This document shows, piece after piece, positions 34,561 through 44,071 of a DNA stretch of 64,000 nt; position 1 is the stretch's first letter, and the number at the start of each line of letters is the position of its first letter. The translations under genes were made by a program, and so were the position numbers. The stretch covers positions 62,001-126,000 of the forward strand of contig WHVD01000001.1 of assembly GCA_015178975.1 (NCBI GenBank), read 5' to 3'. The notes below the pieces were generated by a model that worked only from the letters and a program-made list of their open reading frames with translations, made no database searches and was not told the origin of the DNA. The stretch is from Hysterangium stoloniferum (taxonomy: Eukaryota; Basidiomycota; Agaricomycetes; Hysterangiales; Hysterangiaceae).

Positions 34561-35281
34561 CCGCTTTGGCCCCGTGATTGTCCATATTAGTCGTTGCCTC
34601 CCTACCCAGGTGTTCTCTCCGCAGCAATTCCATTCCTAAAAACACCACCCCCCATCAACACGGTAGATGCTTAAAAGATACTATGTACACCTGATCACCT
34701 CCAAGTACCTGTTGGTCGGATCCTTAAACAATTTTAACTCTTATATGGATCCAATGGATGATCATTGGAGTTTATATAAAATGAGCCTCAACTAAGGGAT
34801 TCTTGAAATTTTTGGAGTGGGGTTTTTTTCCGGTGACTGCCATTTACTATTTACTTACTGAGTATCCCATGGGTTCTAAGGTTCCAAATCGGACAATATA
34901 TCAATGATTGGAAGACATGGCCTCATAATTTGTAAATTGTACAAGTTGTGCCCGGCAGAATACTAGCAGCTGTGGTAACAACACTGGATAGAAATCGTGG
35001 CGGTCCATTATTAAAGGCGTGCAGCGCTCCTTTGAAGCACTGGATATAAAAAGCAGAGGCTTACTCGGAAATGAAAGAATTGGGTGAAGGAGAAATTGTT
35101 TTATAGGGCGATCTACGGTTAATATATAAACACGGACATTGAACTTGGTTCAGAAAAAATAACTGGGATGCGTTGCAATAGTAGCCTTCTCATCGCGTCG
35201 TTATCCGTTCCCTAAGGAATCAGGCCACTTTACTCTTATGTCAATGTCACATCAAGGCTATGCCTGAGTAACAACCCTGCA
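34561..35281. other. Intergenic between LINE fragment and A2
   Basis: Unique within each unit and closely matched by 46071-46805 in copy B. No coding potential seen. Confidence 0.5.
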
Positions 35282-36979
35282 TCAATCAAACGCCATCTGA
35301 ACTGCCATTTCAAAGTCGTGATCTAAATCATGGTGCCAGACGAAATCCCATTGATCAATAAGATCAGTCCGAATGGCCTCTATTGAGTCGCCGCTAGGAC
35401 CAGCTTGTTCGTATACTTCCCCTGCAGTGTAGCTAGACGTGAGGACTCGATTGGCTCGTGGCCGTCGGATGTAATCATAGGCCTTAAGAACTGTCTGTTA
35501 ATGATATGTTATCAGAGACTACTTCGCATGGGTGGACGTTCGTAAGGTCACCTCTACGTTTTGCAATTTCGCCAAAGGGTGTGTAAGTAGACGCGAGAGC
35601 ATGTAAGCGTCTTCGATAGCTTGACCTGCTCCAGCACCCAGATGCGGGAGCATACTATGCGCCTGATTCCTAGAGTAAAAACTGCCATTTTGAAAGTAAA
35701 GATTTCACTCACCGAATCGCCCACTAACGCAATTTTACCTCGTATATACGACTTTAGCGGTGGATTCAACGCGTGTAAAAACCATTTAGTTGGCTTCTTA
35801 ATATTCTGTAATCGGTGGTGATATACGGATCGGCTCAGTAAGTCAACCCATCAAACTGACAGCTAACAAATCTAAAGCATGTTTTCCAAAGGCAGCAAAA
35901 TGCTCTAACATTTCTTCTTGTGTGACTGCAACTACCGAAGGTTGACCGAGCCTTGGACTCTGTTCTTCTGCTGGTTTACTTCTGTCGGTCGAAAAAGCGA
36001 CAATATTAACCTAATCAGACATTAGGTGCGGCTGTCAAGCATCCGTGACCGATGGCGTACGACTTGTCTCCCATGGAGTGGAAAAGTTATGATGTGCTGG
36101 CCAACACAAAAATTGTGTCACTATCTTTTATATAATAACAGGGATTAATGTGAAGTGTGATGACCCACCCGGTTTGGACCTACTAGGCAAAGGGGTCTTT
36201 TTATTACAGCTTGACCCAAGGCAGCCACAGCAGCAGCCTCGGGAATGAGCCCACGGAACGCAACTGTGCGGGTAAATTTCGCATGGACCGGCTCACCGAC
36301 GACAACTGTCCGAATTGAACTCTTGATGCCGTCACAACCAATAACTATGTCCGATACATGACTTGTGCCATCGTCAAAAAACATGGTGATTTCGCTTTCG
36401 CCCTCGACGACTGAGATACACTTTTTGCGAAAATGAGAGACCTCTGGGGGCAAGAGACTGACGAGCACATCCAAAAAATGAGCTCGGTGCACTCCTAGCC
36501 CAACGTCTTCTTCGGTACCCGGATACTAGAATGTGGCAAAATGGATATCAGAGAAGAAAAAGACGATTCAAAGCAAATCGGTTTACATCGTAAATCAGTT
36601 CACGTCCGGGGAGGCCAGAAATTAACAAAAAGGTTCTCATTGTCGGGGGTTCATCCGATATCCTCACGATTTCATCCAAGATGCCCAGACCTTTAAGAGC
36701 TCGAATAGCGTTGGACCCTAAAAAGATCAACTTGACTCGATCCATGGTGCAAAAGATAACGATTCAGCCGACCTATTCCCAGCCCAGCACCAATTTCTTC
36801 AAACTTGGACTGTGTATCAAATAAACCCATATTCATCGATTAGCTACCCAAACTATTTCTCTCACCGCTTGTTCGAATATATCGACTTGGACGCCGCCAC
36901 GTATTAAACCGACTGCGAGTGCGAGGCCAGCTACGCCTCCACCCACGATGGCGACTTTGAAATCCTTGGCTGGTGGCAT
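35282..36979 (-). CDS. FAD-dependent monooxygenase A2 (salicylate-hydroxylase-like)
   Basis: Diverged paralogue of A1 in the same orientation, with the same exon pattern. It starts MPPAKDFKVAIVGGGVAGL (FAD Rossmann motif). KFEEIGAGLGIGSNAIRALK is spliced across an intron; GCDGIKSSIRTVVVGEPV gives the DG motif; HIITFPLHGRQVVNIVAF and KIALVGDSAHSMLPHLGAGA give the GD motif. The C-terminus is AVQMAFD. All exons stay in frame in my reconstruction. The product is probably a cytosolic aromatic-ring hydroxylase; the substrate is unknown. Copy B carries the nearly identical B2. Confidence 0.82.
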
Positions 36980-37684
36980 GTTTAAGAGTCGATTATCAAG
37001 CTTCAGTGGCCTAGTACTTGTCGTGAAGGTACCAGTACTGCAACTGAGCCAGAGTCAGGTTAGGGCCTATCGATATGAGTAAGGTCCCGGGCTCCTCCTT
37101 CAATAAATGAAGTCGCTTCATAATATTTTTGATATAAGGAATAGAAAATAATAATAAGCGCCACTATTTGCTTCCAGTGACTTTTGAAGGATGAGCTTAC
37201 ACATAAATCCCCCGAATCGGGGGCCTGAATACGTAAATTTTTCCACGATTGTTACCGGCCAATAGAATAACTTGGTGGAGAGTAATTCTTAGTATAACCA
37301 TTCTAAGTCCGACCCTAAACCCATGCCTTTTGTTTTGTTTACTAAACACTTCCCTCTAAAAAATGCCAACCTGTTGACTATCAGCAGACACATAATGTAC
37401 TCGTTTGTACATATTTTTTAGAATGACCCTAATATGTACTGACATACTAAGTACGGCATAGCGGTCAATAGCAGTCAGCGAGTATGATAGAGTTCGCTAC
37501 AGTCATTTCCTAAACCTCCTGGTGTTTAGATACTTTCAAAGTAGCTGTTACTCCTACCACAATAACCGGGATACGGATAATTTCCCTGTTAGCAGTCAAG
37601 CTGAAGGACTGATATACCCAGTACCAAACCTAAGCCGTCTCAAAACCTTGAAATTACCTTTACGGAATCTCTTTTGTCTTGAAA
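36980..37684. other. Intergenic between A2 and permease fragment
   Basis: Divergent promoter region of monooxygenase A2 and the permease. Contains repeated GTAC-type palindromic words (GTACATATT...AATATGTAC near 37407-37441), also present in copy B. No gene. Confidence 0.5.
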
Positions 37685-38027
37685 ATGAGCCATACAACAC
37701 CCGATAATTACAACCTTGCCAAGGAGACGTGTGAAGAGCCTTTGCATCTAAGACAAACCGAATTCTCCCCCATTCCTGTAGACAACCCTCCTGACCCAGT
37801 TCGTTTACCAGATCATCACAAAGGATCTGGTGGCCAAACGAGAAGATTCGCCTCAGCAGTCAGTTACAGCAAAGGACGATTATTATCAAGGCGAGGATGG
37901 ATCGGCGAATATAACTACTCTTGGCGGTGTGCACCCACACTGCCTTTTGTGAGTTCATCCGCGTTTATCGTTATTTATGACGTATCTCTGTTCCAGGAAT
38001 GTTGAGTCTGGTTCAAATATCGCGTTT

Positions 38028-38378
38028 TGTAACAAAGTATGCTCAGTCGACTCGTAAGAGTGGTTCGACTATATTTGTTACCTGTAACAAAGTATGCTAC
38101 GACATATTTAGTGAGTTGACTGCGACTGAAAATAAAGGAATAATGGCGTACCTCAGTCGACTCGTAAGAGTGGTTCGACTGAGGTATGAGGCTGCTACTG
38201 TGCTAGCTAAATAGGTTTCGGATATGCGGTGGAAGAAAGCGCTACGATAGTGGTATACGTGTCTAAGGTACGTAACGTCTTGGTATGGTCATGTTAACTT
38301 GACATAGAGTTGGGTGATACTACTTAGCGTTGTCATATAGACTTAACATAGGCTTGGGCGCTCGAGTCTATCTCAACA
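38028..38378 (-). repeat. 3' LTR of the Copia element
   Basis: 351 bp, identical to 42808-43158. It contains TGTAACAAAGTATGCT twice and a 12-bp inverted repeat TACCTCAGTCGA / TCGACTGAGGTA (38149-38186) able to form a hairpin. The gag-pol stop codon lies inside its first bases. Confidence 0.95.
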
Positions 38379-41300
38379 CTCCCCCTGGCTCGGTGTGCTC
38401 TCGCAAAGTCGTAATGCAACGCAGTGTTTGTTGAAAAGCACTTTAGCCAATGGTTTCGTGAACATATCGGCGAGGTTTTCATTAGAGGGTATGTGGTATA
38501 CTTCTATATCCCCTTTCTCGACATGTTCCCGTATGTAGTGGTATCGTATGTCGATGTGTTTGACGCGTGTATTATGTTTCGTATTTTTGGTCAATAGAAC
38601 CGCCCCGGAGTTATCGTTGTACAAAACGGCTGGCTTCTGTTGTGGGAATCCGACTTCGTCCATGGCTGCGTACATCCATAGTATCTGTTTCATCCCTCGT
38701 GTGAGTGCCATGTATTCAGACTCTGTCGTGGACAAAGCGACTGTCGGTTGGTACTTTGAACCCCAAGCGGTAGGCCCTCCTGCCTGGATGAAAACGTATC
38801 CGGAACAGGATCGGCGCGTGTCGATGTCTCCAGCGTAGTCAGCGTCGATGTATCCCACTGGGGTGAGGTTCCTGTGTGAACCGCCATAAGTGATACTGTA
38901 ATCGAGGGTCCCCTTGATGTAGCGGAGAACGTGGGTCAATGCATTCCAATGTGCCCGTCCTGGGTTTGAGGCGAACTTGCTAAGTGTGGAAACTGCGTAT
39001 GAGAGGTCTGGTCGTGTTGCGATTTGAGCATACATGATTGATCCCAGTAACTCGCGATACGGTTTATCAGAGATGTAGATGCGATCCTCAGTCGTTTGGG
39101 GTGCCTGCTCCTTGGTCAGTATGATGCCTGGTGGTAGTGGCGTGTTACGAGGGTTTGATTCTGCCATGCCGAAACGTTCGAGGATGCGTTCGAGGTAAGC
39201 ACGTTGCGATATTCTGATGGTTCCATGTTCCCTGTCTCGATCGATCCGTATTCCTAGTACTAGGTTTGCGTCTCCCAGATCCTTAGTCTCGTAAGTCCAT
39301 CCTAACTCTTCCTTTGCCCGTTCCGCTTCTTCTTTTGAGGATGAGATCCCTGTAGTATCGTCGGTATAGGTGCTTGTGATTGTGGTGTTTCCATTCGAAT
39401 GTCGAGAACGTACTGACGAGTCAGCTTTTGACCGATAATAGCCTAACTCACTCATTTCTCTGTCCAAGGTCCCCCACCAATTATTTGCCCCGTCCATAGT
39501 GCCGTATAGTGTCTTTTCAAGTCGCCCAACCTTTCCTTCCTCTTTTGCCCCATCAGGCAATTCAATGTATGTTGTTGCTTGGGGGACAGAGTTGAGGTAT
39601 GCCGCAACATAGTCAATTTGCCACGCTTCCATGTTGGTGGCAGCAGCGATAGCTAAATTCATTCGTAGTGACTCGTATCGTACGACTGACGCGTACGTTT
39701 CGAAGAAGTCGACACCGGGAATTTGCGTGAAACCTTTAGCAACGAGACGCGCCTTACGTGTGGTGAGTTTCCCATCACCGTCATACTTGTTTGCGAATGT
39801 CCACCGAGTTTTTATCAGTCTCGTGTCCTTGGGACAGTCCACTACTGTCCAAACTCCATGTTTCTTCATTACTGCCAGTTCTTTGCTTATTGGGCCCTCC
39901 CATATGTCGGGACGCGTCATCGCCTCGTTGTATGTGTTGGGGAGCCAAATATTTGTGGGGTCTGGGATCGCATTGGTATCTGTGTGAAAGGCTCTGACTT
40001 GGTCACGGTCAGTATGTGTCTTGTCATCCGCCCATGCCTCTCCAGCGGCCTTAGCATCTCGTATGTTATTTTCGGAATTTATCGAGTCCTGAATTGCCTT
40101 TGTTGGTACAGAAACACGCGATGAGCGACGTGGTGCGAGTTCGATAGGAATTGGTTTGGGGGCAGACAAGAAAGTATTAGTTGGATGTATATGGTCGTGT
40201 GCTGGTACTAGTCCCCTGTGAGTCTCGTCTGGCTTCTCGCTTATTGGTGTGTCGAGTGTAACATGGCCAATATTAATCATCTCCCCCTCGCTCGATACAT
40301 CAGTTAGCGTTCTGTGACTACGGGTTTCCTCGAAGATGACGTCACGAGAACGAAAGATGCGTCGGGTTTCTGGGTCATAAATTCGGTAAGCGTCACGACC
40401 GAAATACCCTACATGAATCCCTTTGATGGAGCGTGGATCCAGTTTACTCAGCCCTCCTCCTGCCTCGACTGGGATCTTTGCATAGGCGGTACATCCGAGT
40501 GGTCGTAAGTGGGAGATGTCGGGTTTTCGTCCATACCACAGCTCGAAGGGGGTCGCATCAGGGTGCCTAGAGGTGGGAATGAAGTCCATCGTATATGCAA
40601 TTGCTGCTGCGATTTCGCACCATAGTGATGGTGGAAGGTTGTTTTCATACAGGCAAATGCGGACCCTTTCGATAATGGTGCGGTGACACCGTTCGACGAC
40701 ACCATTGGATGAGGAGGAATAGGCGGTGGTAGACTCATGTACGATACCTTGTTCACTGAGGTATGCAGTCCACAGGGAGTTGATAAATTCAGTACCTTCA
40801 TCCGTACGTATGGTGCGTACTTTCGTTCCTGTCTGGCGCTCAGTTAGTGCCGTGTAGTTTTTAAAAACAGACAATGTTGCTTCAGCTTCCTTGGTGGACA
40901 GGAAGAAAACTTCGTGGTGATTACTGTACCCGTCAACACAGGGCATCATGTAGCTTCTGCCACCGGTAGATTGGACTCGGGACGGCCCCCACAGGTCGAT
41001 ATATGTGCGCTCCCCAATCTTTGTCTCCCGCTCGTCATTCATGTAAAAAGGGCGACGGGTGTGTTTCCCCATGATATACCCTTCGCACATTTCTTGCCGA
41101 GTTGCTAGAGTAGTTATTTCCATCCCACGGACGATATCACGTTTGGACATACGTTGGGCGGTATCGTAACTGACATGACCAAGGCGCCGGTGCCAGGTGT
41201 CGATATCGGTGGGCTGATCATGGGATTTTGTGGCGAGGGCACTCACGCGTGTATTACTCGCAGTTGTCAGGTGTGTTGCAATGTCGGGGAGCATTGTGAT

Positions 41301-42638
41301 ATTTGGGAGAGGGCCAATTGGTGGGAAGATCTCGATTCGATACATTGTCCCTTCTCCCTTCCCATACATAAACGGACGACCGGTTGGGTTGGTAAAGGTG
41401 ACCCCTCCTCCCCCAAAAAGTGCGTAGCAACCGTAGTTGTCTAGCTTTCCAATGGACACGAGGTTGTGGGATAGAGTTGGGCAGTGGAGTGCATCCCTGA
41501 AGGTGAGGTTGATAATACGTCCATCGTACATGCAGCGTTTATTGACCGTTCCCTTTCCGAGTATCGGGAAAGTGCTACCACTGGTTGCTGTCAACCCGTT
41601 TTTCCCTGTGTATGGCTCATACGATGCGAAGTCGTTTATGTTGGTAAAGAAGTGGTCGCTCGCCGCTGAATCAGCATAAGTGACGATGGTGGATATCACC
41701 GGGTCTGCCTGTGTCATAAGTGCATAGAATTCCCCAGATCCAGGAGTAAAGGGGGTAGATGGCACTACCGCCACGTTCGCTGTCGATTTCGGGAGTGTGC
41801 TACTTGGCGGTTTTTGTTGTGAGGTCTGGTTTCCGCTGGTTGCCACCCCCTTTTTTCTCCACCAGTCTGGGTACTGGCCTTCCATCCCCCCTCCAGGTTT
41901 GAAACACTTGTCGACCGTGTGCCCTACGCGCTTGCAGTTCGGGTTGGAGCAGATGTCAGTTGATCGGTTGGGTCTGGTCGTCGCAAGAGCTTGTGACGAT
42001 TGTAGCGTTGGTTTTCTGTGTCGAGCAAGCGTTGTATCGTATAAGGTGAGATTTGCGATCACTTCATGTGATGTTTTCAATGGGAAAAGTGTTGCGATGA
42101 CTAGATCCCACTCCTTGGGCATTGAAGCGATTACGATTATACGGAAGGTCGAGTCGTCCATTTTTCCTCCTTGTGCGTTGACCTTTGCCCACCCTTCCCG
42201 CAGTCGCGCAAAATGGTTTAAGATATCTGCACCATCCGTATGTTTAATTGCGCGAAGTTCATTATCGGCATTCAACAAACCTATGTCTGACGATATACTA
42301 TGGATTTTTTTTAATGCAGACCATGCCTCATGTGCGGTGTGTGTGAGTTCGATACCATGACCAATGGGGTTTTTCACGTTTAGGTCGATCATTGCCTTTG
42401 CATACGCATTGCGTTGTTCCCATTCCTCAGGTGAGGGGCTTTTGGATCCCCAGTAGCTTGTGGGCGTGGGCGCAATATTGGGGTTGATGGGGGAAGAGAT
42501 CTGTATGGTGCCATCCAGGTATCCTTGGACACCTCGTGCACCTGCAGCAGACCAAATGGTGTTATGCCAGGTGAGCCAGTTGCTTCCGTCGAAACGGTCT
42601 TCTGATGGCAGCATGAATAGCGCAGGTTGTGTGGACAT
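38373..42638 (-). CDS. Copia gag-pol polyprotein, 1421 aa, single frame
   Basis: Complete retrotransposon polyprotein without stops or frameshifts. In order: gag (DRFDGSNWLTWHNTIWS near the N-terminus), a CCHC knuckle (CSNPNCKRVGHTVDKC, about residue 230), protease (YADSAASDHF), the gag-pre-integrase block, integrase zinc finger (HRRLGHVSYD...MCEGYIMGKHTR), integrase catalytic residues (YIDLWGPS; RTDEGTEF; SNGVVERCHRT), reverse transcriptase (DYVAAYLNSV and the YTDD box) and RNase H (DADYAGDIDTRRS; STTESEYMA; KHIDIRYHYIREHV; ADMFTKPLAK). The second Cys of the integrase finger is Tyr (CEGY, where CxxC is usual). The frame runs through the polypurine tract into the LTR, ending QGEC. Confidence 0.96.
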   Translation of the reverse strand: MSTQPALFMLPSEDRFDGSNWLTWHNTIWSAAGARGVQGYLDGTIQISSPINPNIAPTPTSYWGSKSPSPEEWEQRNAYAKAMIDLNVKNPIGHGIELTHTAHEAWSALKKIHSISSDIGLLNADNELRAIKHTDGADILNHFARLREGWAKVNAQGGKMDDSTFRIIVIASMPKEWDLVIATLFPLKTSHEVIANLTLYDTTLARHRKPTLQSSQALATTRPNRSTDICSNPNCKRVGHTVDKCFKPGGGMEGQYPDWWRKKGVATSGNQTSQQKPPSSTLPKSTANVAVVPSTPFTPGSGEFYALMTQADPVISTIVTYADSAASDHFFTNINDFASYEPYTGKNGLTATSGSTFPILGKGTVNKRCMYDGRIINLTFRDALHCPTLSHNLVSIGKLDNYGCYALFGGGGVTFTNPTGRPFMYGKGEGTMYRIEIFPPIGPLPNITMLPDIATHLTTASNTRVSALATKSHDQPTDIDTWHRRLGHVSYDTAQRMSKRDIVRGMEITTLATRQEMCEGYIMGKHTRRPFYMNDERETKIGERTYIDLWGPSRVQSTGGRSYMMPCVDGYSNHHEVFFLSTKEAEATLSVFKNYTALTERQTGTKVRTIRTDEGTEFINSLWTAYLSEQGIVHESTTAYSSSSNGVVERCHRTIIERVRICLYENNLPPSLWCEIAAAIAYTMDFIPTSRHPDATPFELWYGRKPDISHLRPLGCTAYAKIPVEAGGGLSKLDPRSIKGIHVGYFGRDAYRIYDPETRRIFRSRDVIFEETRSHRTLTDVSSEGEMINIGHVTLDTPISEKPDETHRGLVPAHDHIHPTNTFLSAPKPIPIELAPRRSSRVSVPTKAIQDSINSENNIRDAKAAGEAWADDKTHTDRDQVRAFHTDTNAIPDPTNIWLPNTYNEAMTRPDIWEGPISKELAVMKKHGVWTVVDCPKDTRLIKTRWTFANKYDGDGKLTTRKARLVAKGFTQIPGVDFFETYASVVRYESLRMNLAIAAATNMEAWQIDYVAAYLNSVPQATTYIELPDGAKEEGKVGRLEKTLYGTMDGANNWWGTLDREMSELGYYRSKADSSVRSRHSNGNTTITSTYTDDTTGISSSKEEAERAKEELGWTYETKDLGDANLVLGIRIDRDREHGTIRISQRAYLERILERFGMAESNPRNTPLPPGIILTKEQAPQTTEDRIYISDKPYRELLGSIMYAQIATRPDLSYAVSTLSKFASNPGRAHWNALTHVLRYIKGTLDYSITYGGSHRNLTPVGYIDADYAGDIDTRRSCSGYVFIQAGGPTAWGSKYQPTVALSTTESEYMALTRGMKQILWMYAAMDEVGFPQQKPAVLYNDNSGAVLLTKNTKHNTRVKHIDIRYHYIREHVEKGDIEVYHIPSNENLADMFTKPLAKVLFNKHCVALRLCESTPSQGEC

Positions 42639-42807
42639 TTTGGTACGGGTTGGGACTAGTTCAGGGTTTGGGTTCGGTCAGGTCTTATCAAGGGGTTCTG
42701 GGTTGATCGATGGTTTCGATTTTCGGGGTTCGGTGTCAGTCAAATTTTGTAGTTAATTCTTGGGTATTTTTTTTTTTTATTAGCAGCTTTGTGCGGGGCC
42801 CATAACC

Positions 42808-43158
42808 TGTAACAAAGTATGCTCAGTCGACTCGTAAGAGTGGTTCGACTATATTTGTTACCTGTAACAAAGTATGCTACGACATATTTAGTGAGTTGAC
42901 TGCGACTGAAAATAAAGGAATAATGGCGTACCTCAGTCGACTCGTAAGAGTGGTTCGACTGAGGTATGAGGCTGCTACTGTGCTAGCTAAATAGGTTTCG
43001 GATATGCGGTGGAAGAAAGCGCTACGATAGTGGTATACGTGTCTAAGGTACGTAACGTCTTGGTATGGTCATGTTAACTTGACATAGAGTTGGGTGATAC
43101 TACTTAGCGTTGTCATATAGACTTAACATAGGCTTGGGCGCTCGAGTCTATCTCAACA
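42808..43158 (-). repeat. 5' LTR of the Copia element
   Basis: 351 bp, identical to the 3' LTR. It would hold the element's promoter, reading toward lower coordinates. Confidence 0.95.
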
Positions 43159-43252
43159 CGTTTCAAAACTTTAGCGCGGATATTTTCTCGGAACCGGGTC
43201 TTTACCCGTTATGGGGACAAGTTTTGCTCCCTGCCCGCATGGCCCACGGTAT

Positions 43253-43360
43253 ATTGCCACCAAAAGCTGTCATTTGACTAGATGAGAACCGTTCGTATAG
43301 CACATGAAGCGAGGGAGCAATAATCAACTCAAGTAATTCGTCCGGTAGCTTGTGTGCCAT
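43253..43360 (-). pseudogene. F-box gene 5' fragment (duplicated)
   Basis: Copy of the first 36 codons of the F-box gene at 30062-30915 (MAHKLPDELLELIIAPSL is still present), fused at the junction to permease sequence. The start codon and LTR-like upstream repeat were copied too, so it could still be transcribed, but only into a truncated, meaningless product. Confidence 0.88.
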
Positions 43361-44071
43361 GGCGGAAGGTTTGAACAAGAGAACTGTGACGGTCACGACA
43401 GACCGCCGTCGTCACTATGTTAGAAAGCAAGACCTAATAAGAATCTCAGTCTCGTATATGTTATAACGGACTGAGGTAAAGGGAGTCAATGACTTTACTG
43501 TCGCATATATACTGAGAAAGAAAGAACAATATTGATGTTTAACGAAAGAGATATGGAACAAAGGAAGTGTGGAACAAAGGGAACAATAAAATACATGCCA
43601 CATTTCGGTACCATATGTGTGCACGCGGTGCCCTTGTGATTTCAACCCTGCACATTTTATTTGTCCAAATATAGCAAGGGAGAGTTTTTACGTTGTTATC
43701 CAACACACTATAGATCCAGATACTTCATTTATCAAAGACTAACTTGAAGAGTCCATCCAGTGGCATCGCAGTGCACAGTAACTGTTCCTTTCCTTGGCTA
43801 ATAGTGCTTCCGTGTATTTATTCAATAAATGGAGTTGTATACGAATAAACAGTCATTCTAGTCAGAAGGCCCGCTAACTCAAGAGAGGATAAATCATGAG
43901 CAGGTGGTACGTGGTAGGCCATTTGGAAGGCATGGCCGAGGCGTTTTAGCATTAAGCACAATAGTGGGATTCTCATCGCGTTTTTATCCATTAAATCAAG
44001 GGCCATTTTAATCTAATTTCAAGTATAATATACGTGTAAGCCTCTATCTGAGCAACACAGCTGGATTATGA

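Larger units (their letters stand above)
38028..43158 (-). mobile_element. Intact Ty1/Copia LTR retrotransposon, 5,131 bp
   Basis: Two 351-bp LTRs, identical by eye (38028-38378 and 42808-43158), start TG and end CA; the element reads on the minus strand. The 5-bp target duplicate CGTTT lies at 38023-38027 and 43159-43163. The unoccupied site is preserved in copy B (GCGTTTCAAAACTTTAG at about 49518). Just inside the 5' LTR is GGTTATGGGCCCC (presumed primer-binding region); just before the 3' LTR is the polypurine tract AGGGGGAG. Confidence 0.97.
30808..43253. repeat. Tandem segmental duplication, copy A
   Basis: Direct repeat partner of 43253-49615. Without the Copia insertion it is about 7.3 kb. 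Order: F-box 5' end, LTR-like repeat, monooxygenase A1, LINE remnant with a TIR insertion, monooxygenase A2, permease 5' end. The A/B junction is at 43253, with a single shared A. The copies differ by a few substitutions per 100 bp by eye, plus the private indels listed separately. Confidence 0.95.
37685..43253 (+). pseudogene. Purine/xanthine permease 5' fragment, split by Copia
   Basis: Duplicated 5' end of the permease pseudogene at 49182. The first exon (37685-37950) encodes MSHTTPDNYNLAKETCEEP through YSWRCAPTLPF and, unlike copy B, has no stop at the RLLSRR position (GGA instead of TGA). The second exon begins with the permease-like ILSLVQISRF and is cut by the Copia element at 38028; it resumes at 43159-43163 (target duplicate) and ends at the duplication junction 43253, where F-box sequence starts. 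It cannot encode a transporter. Confidence 0.8.

Noticed and set aside
38028..38378. CRISPR-like or direct repeat array from repeated GTAACAAAGTATGCT and GTCGACTCGTAAGAG words
   Set aside because: Only two copies each, inside an LTR; the window is eukaryotic.
39631..42360. Plus-strand ORFs of up to 187 codons inside the Copia element
   Set aside because: Antisense shadows of the gag-pol frame.
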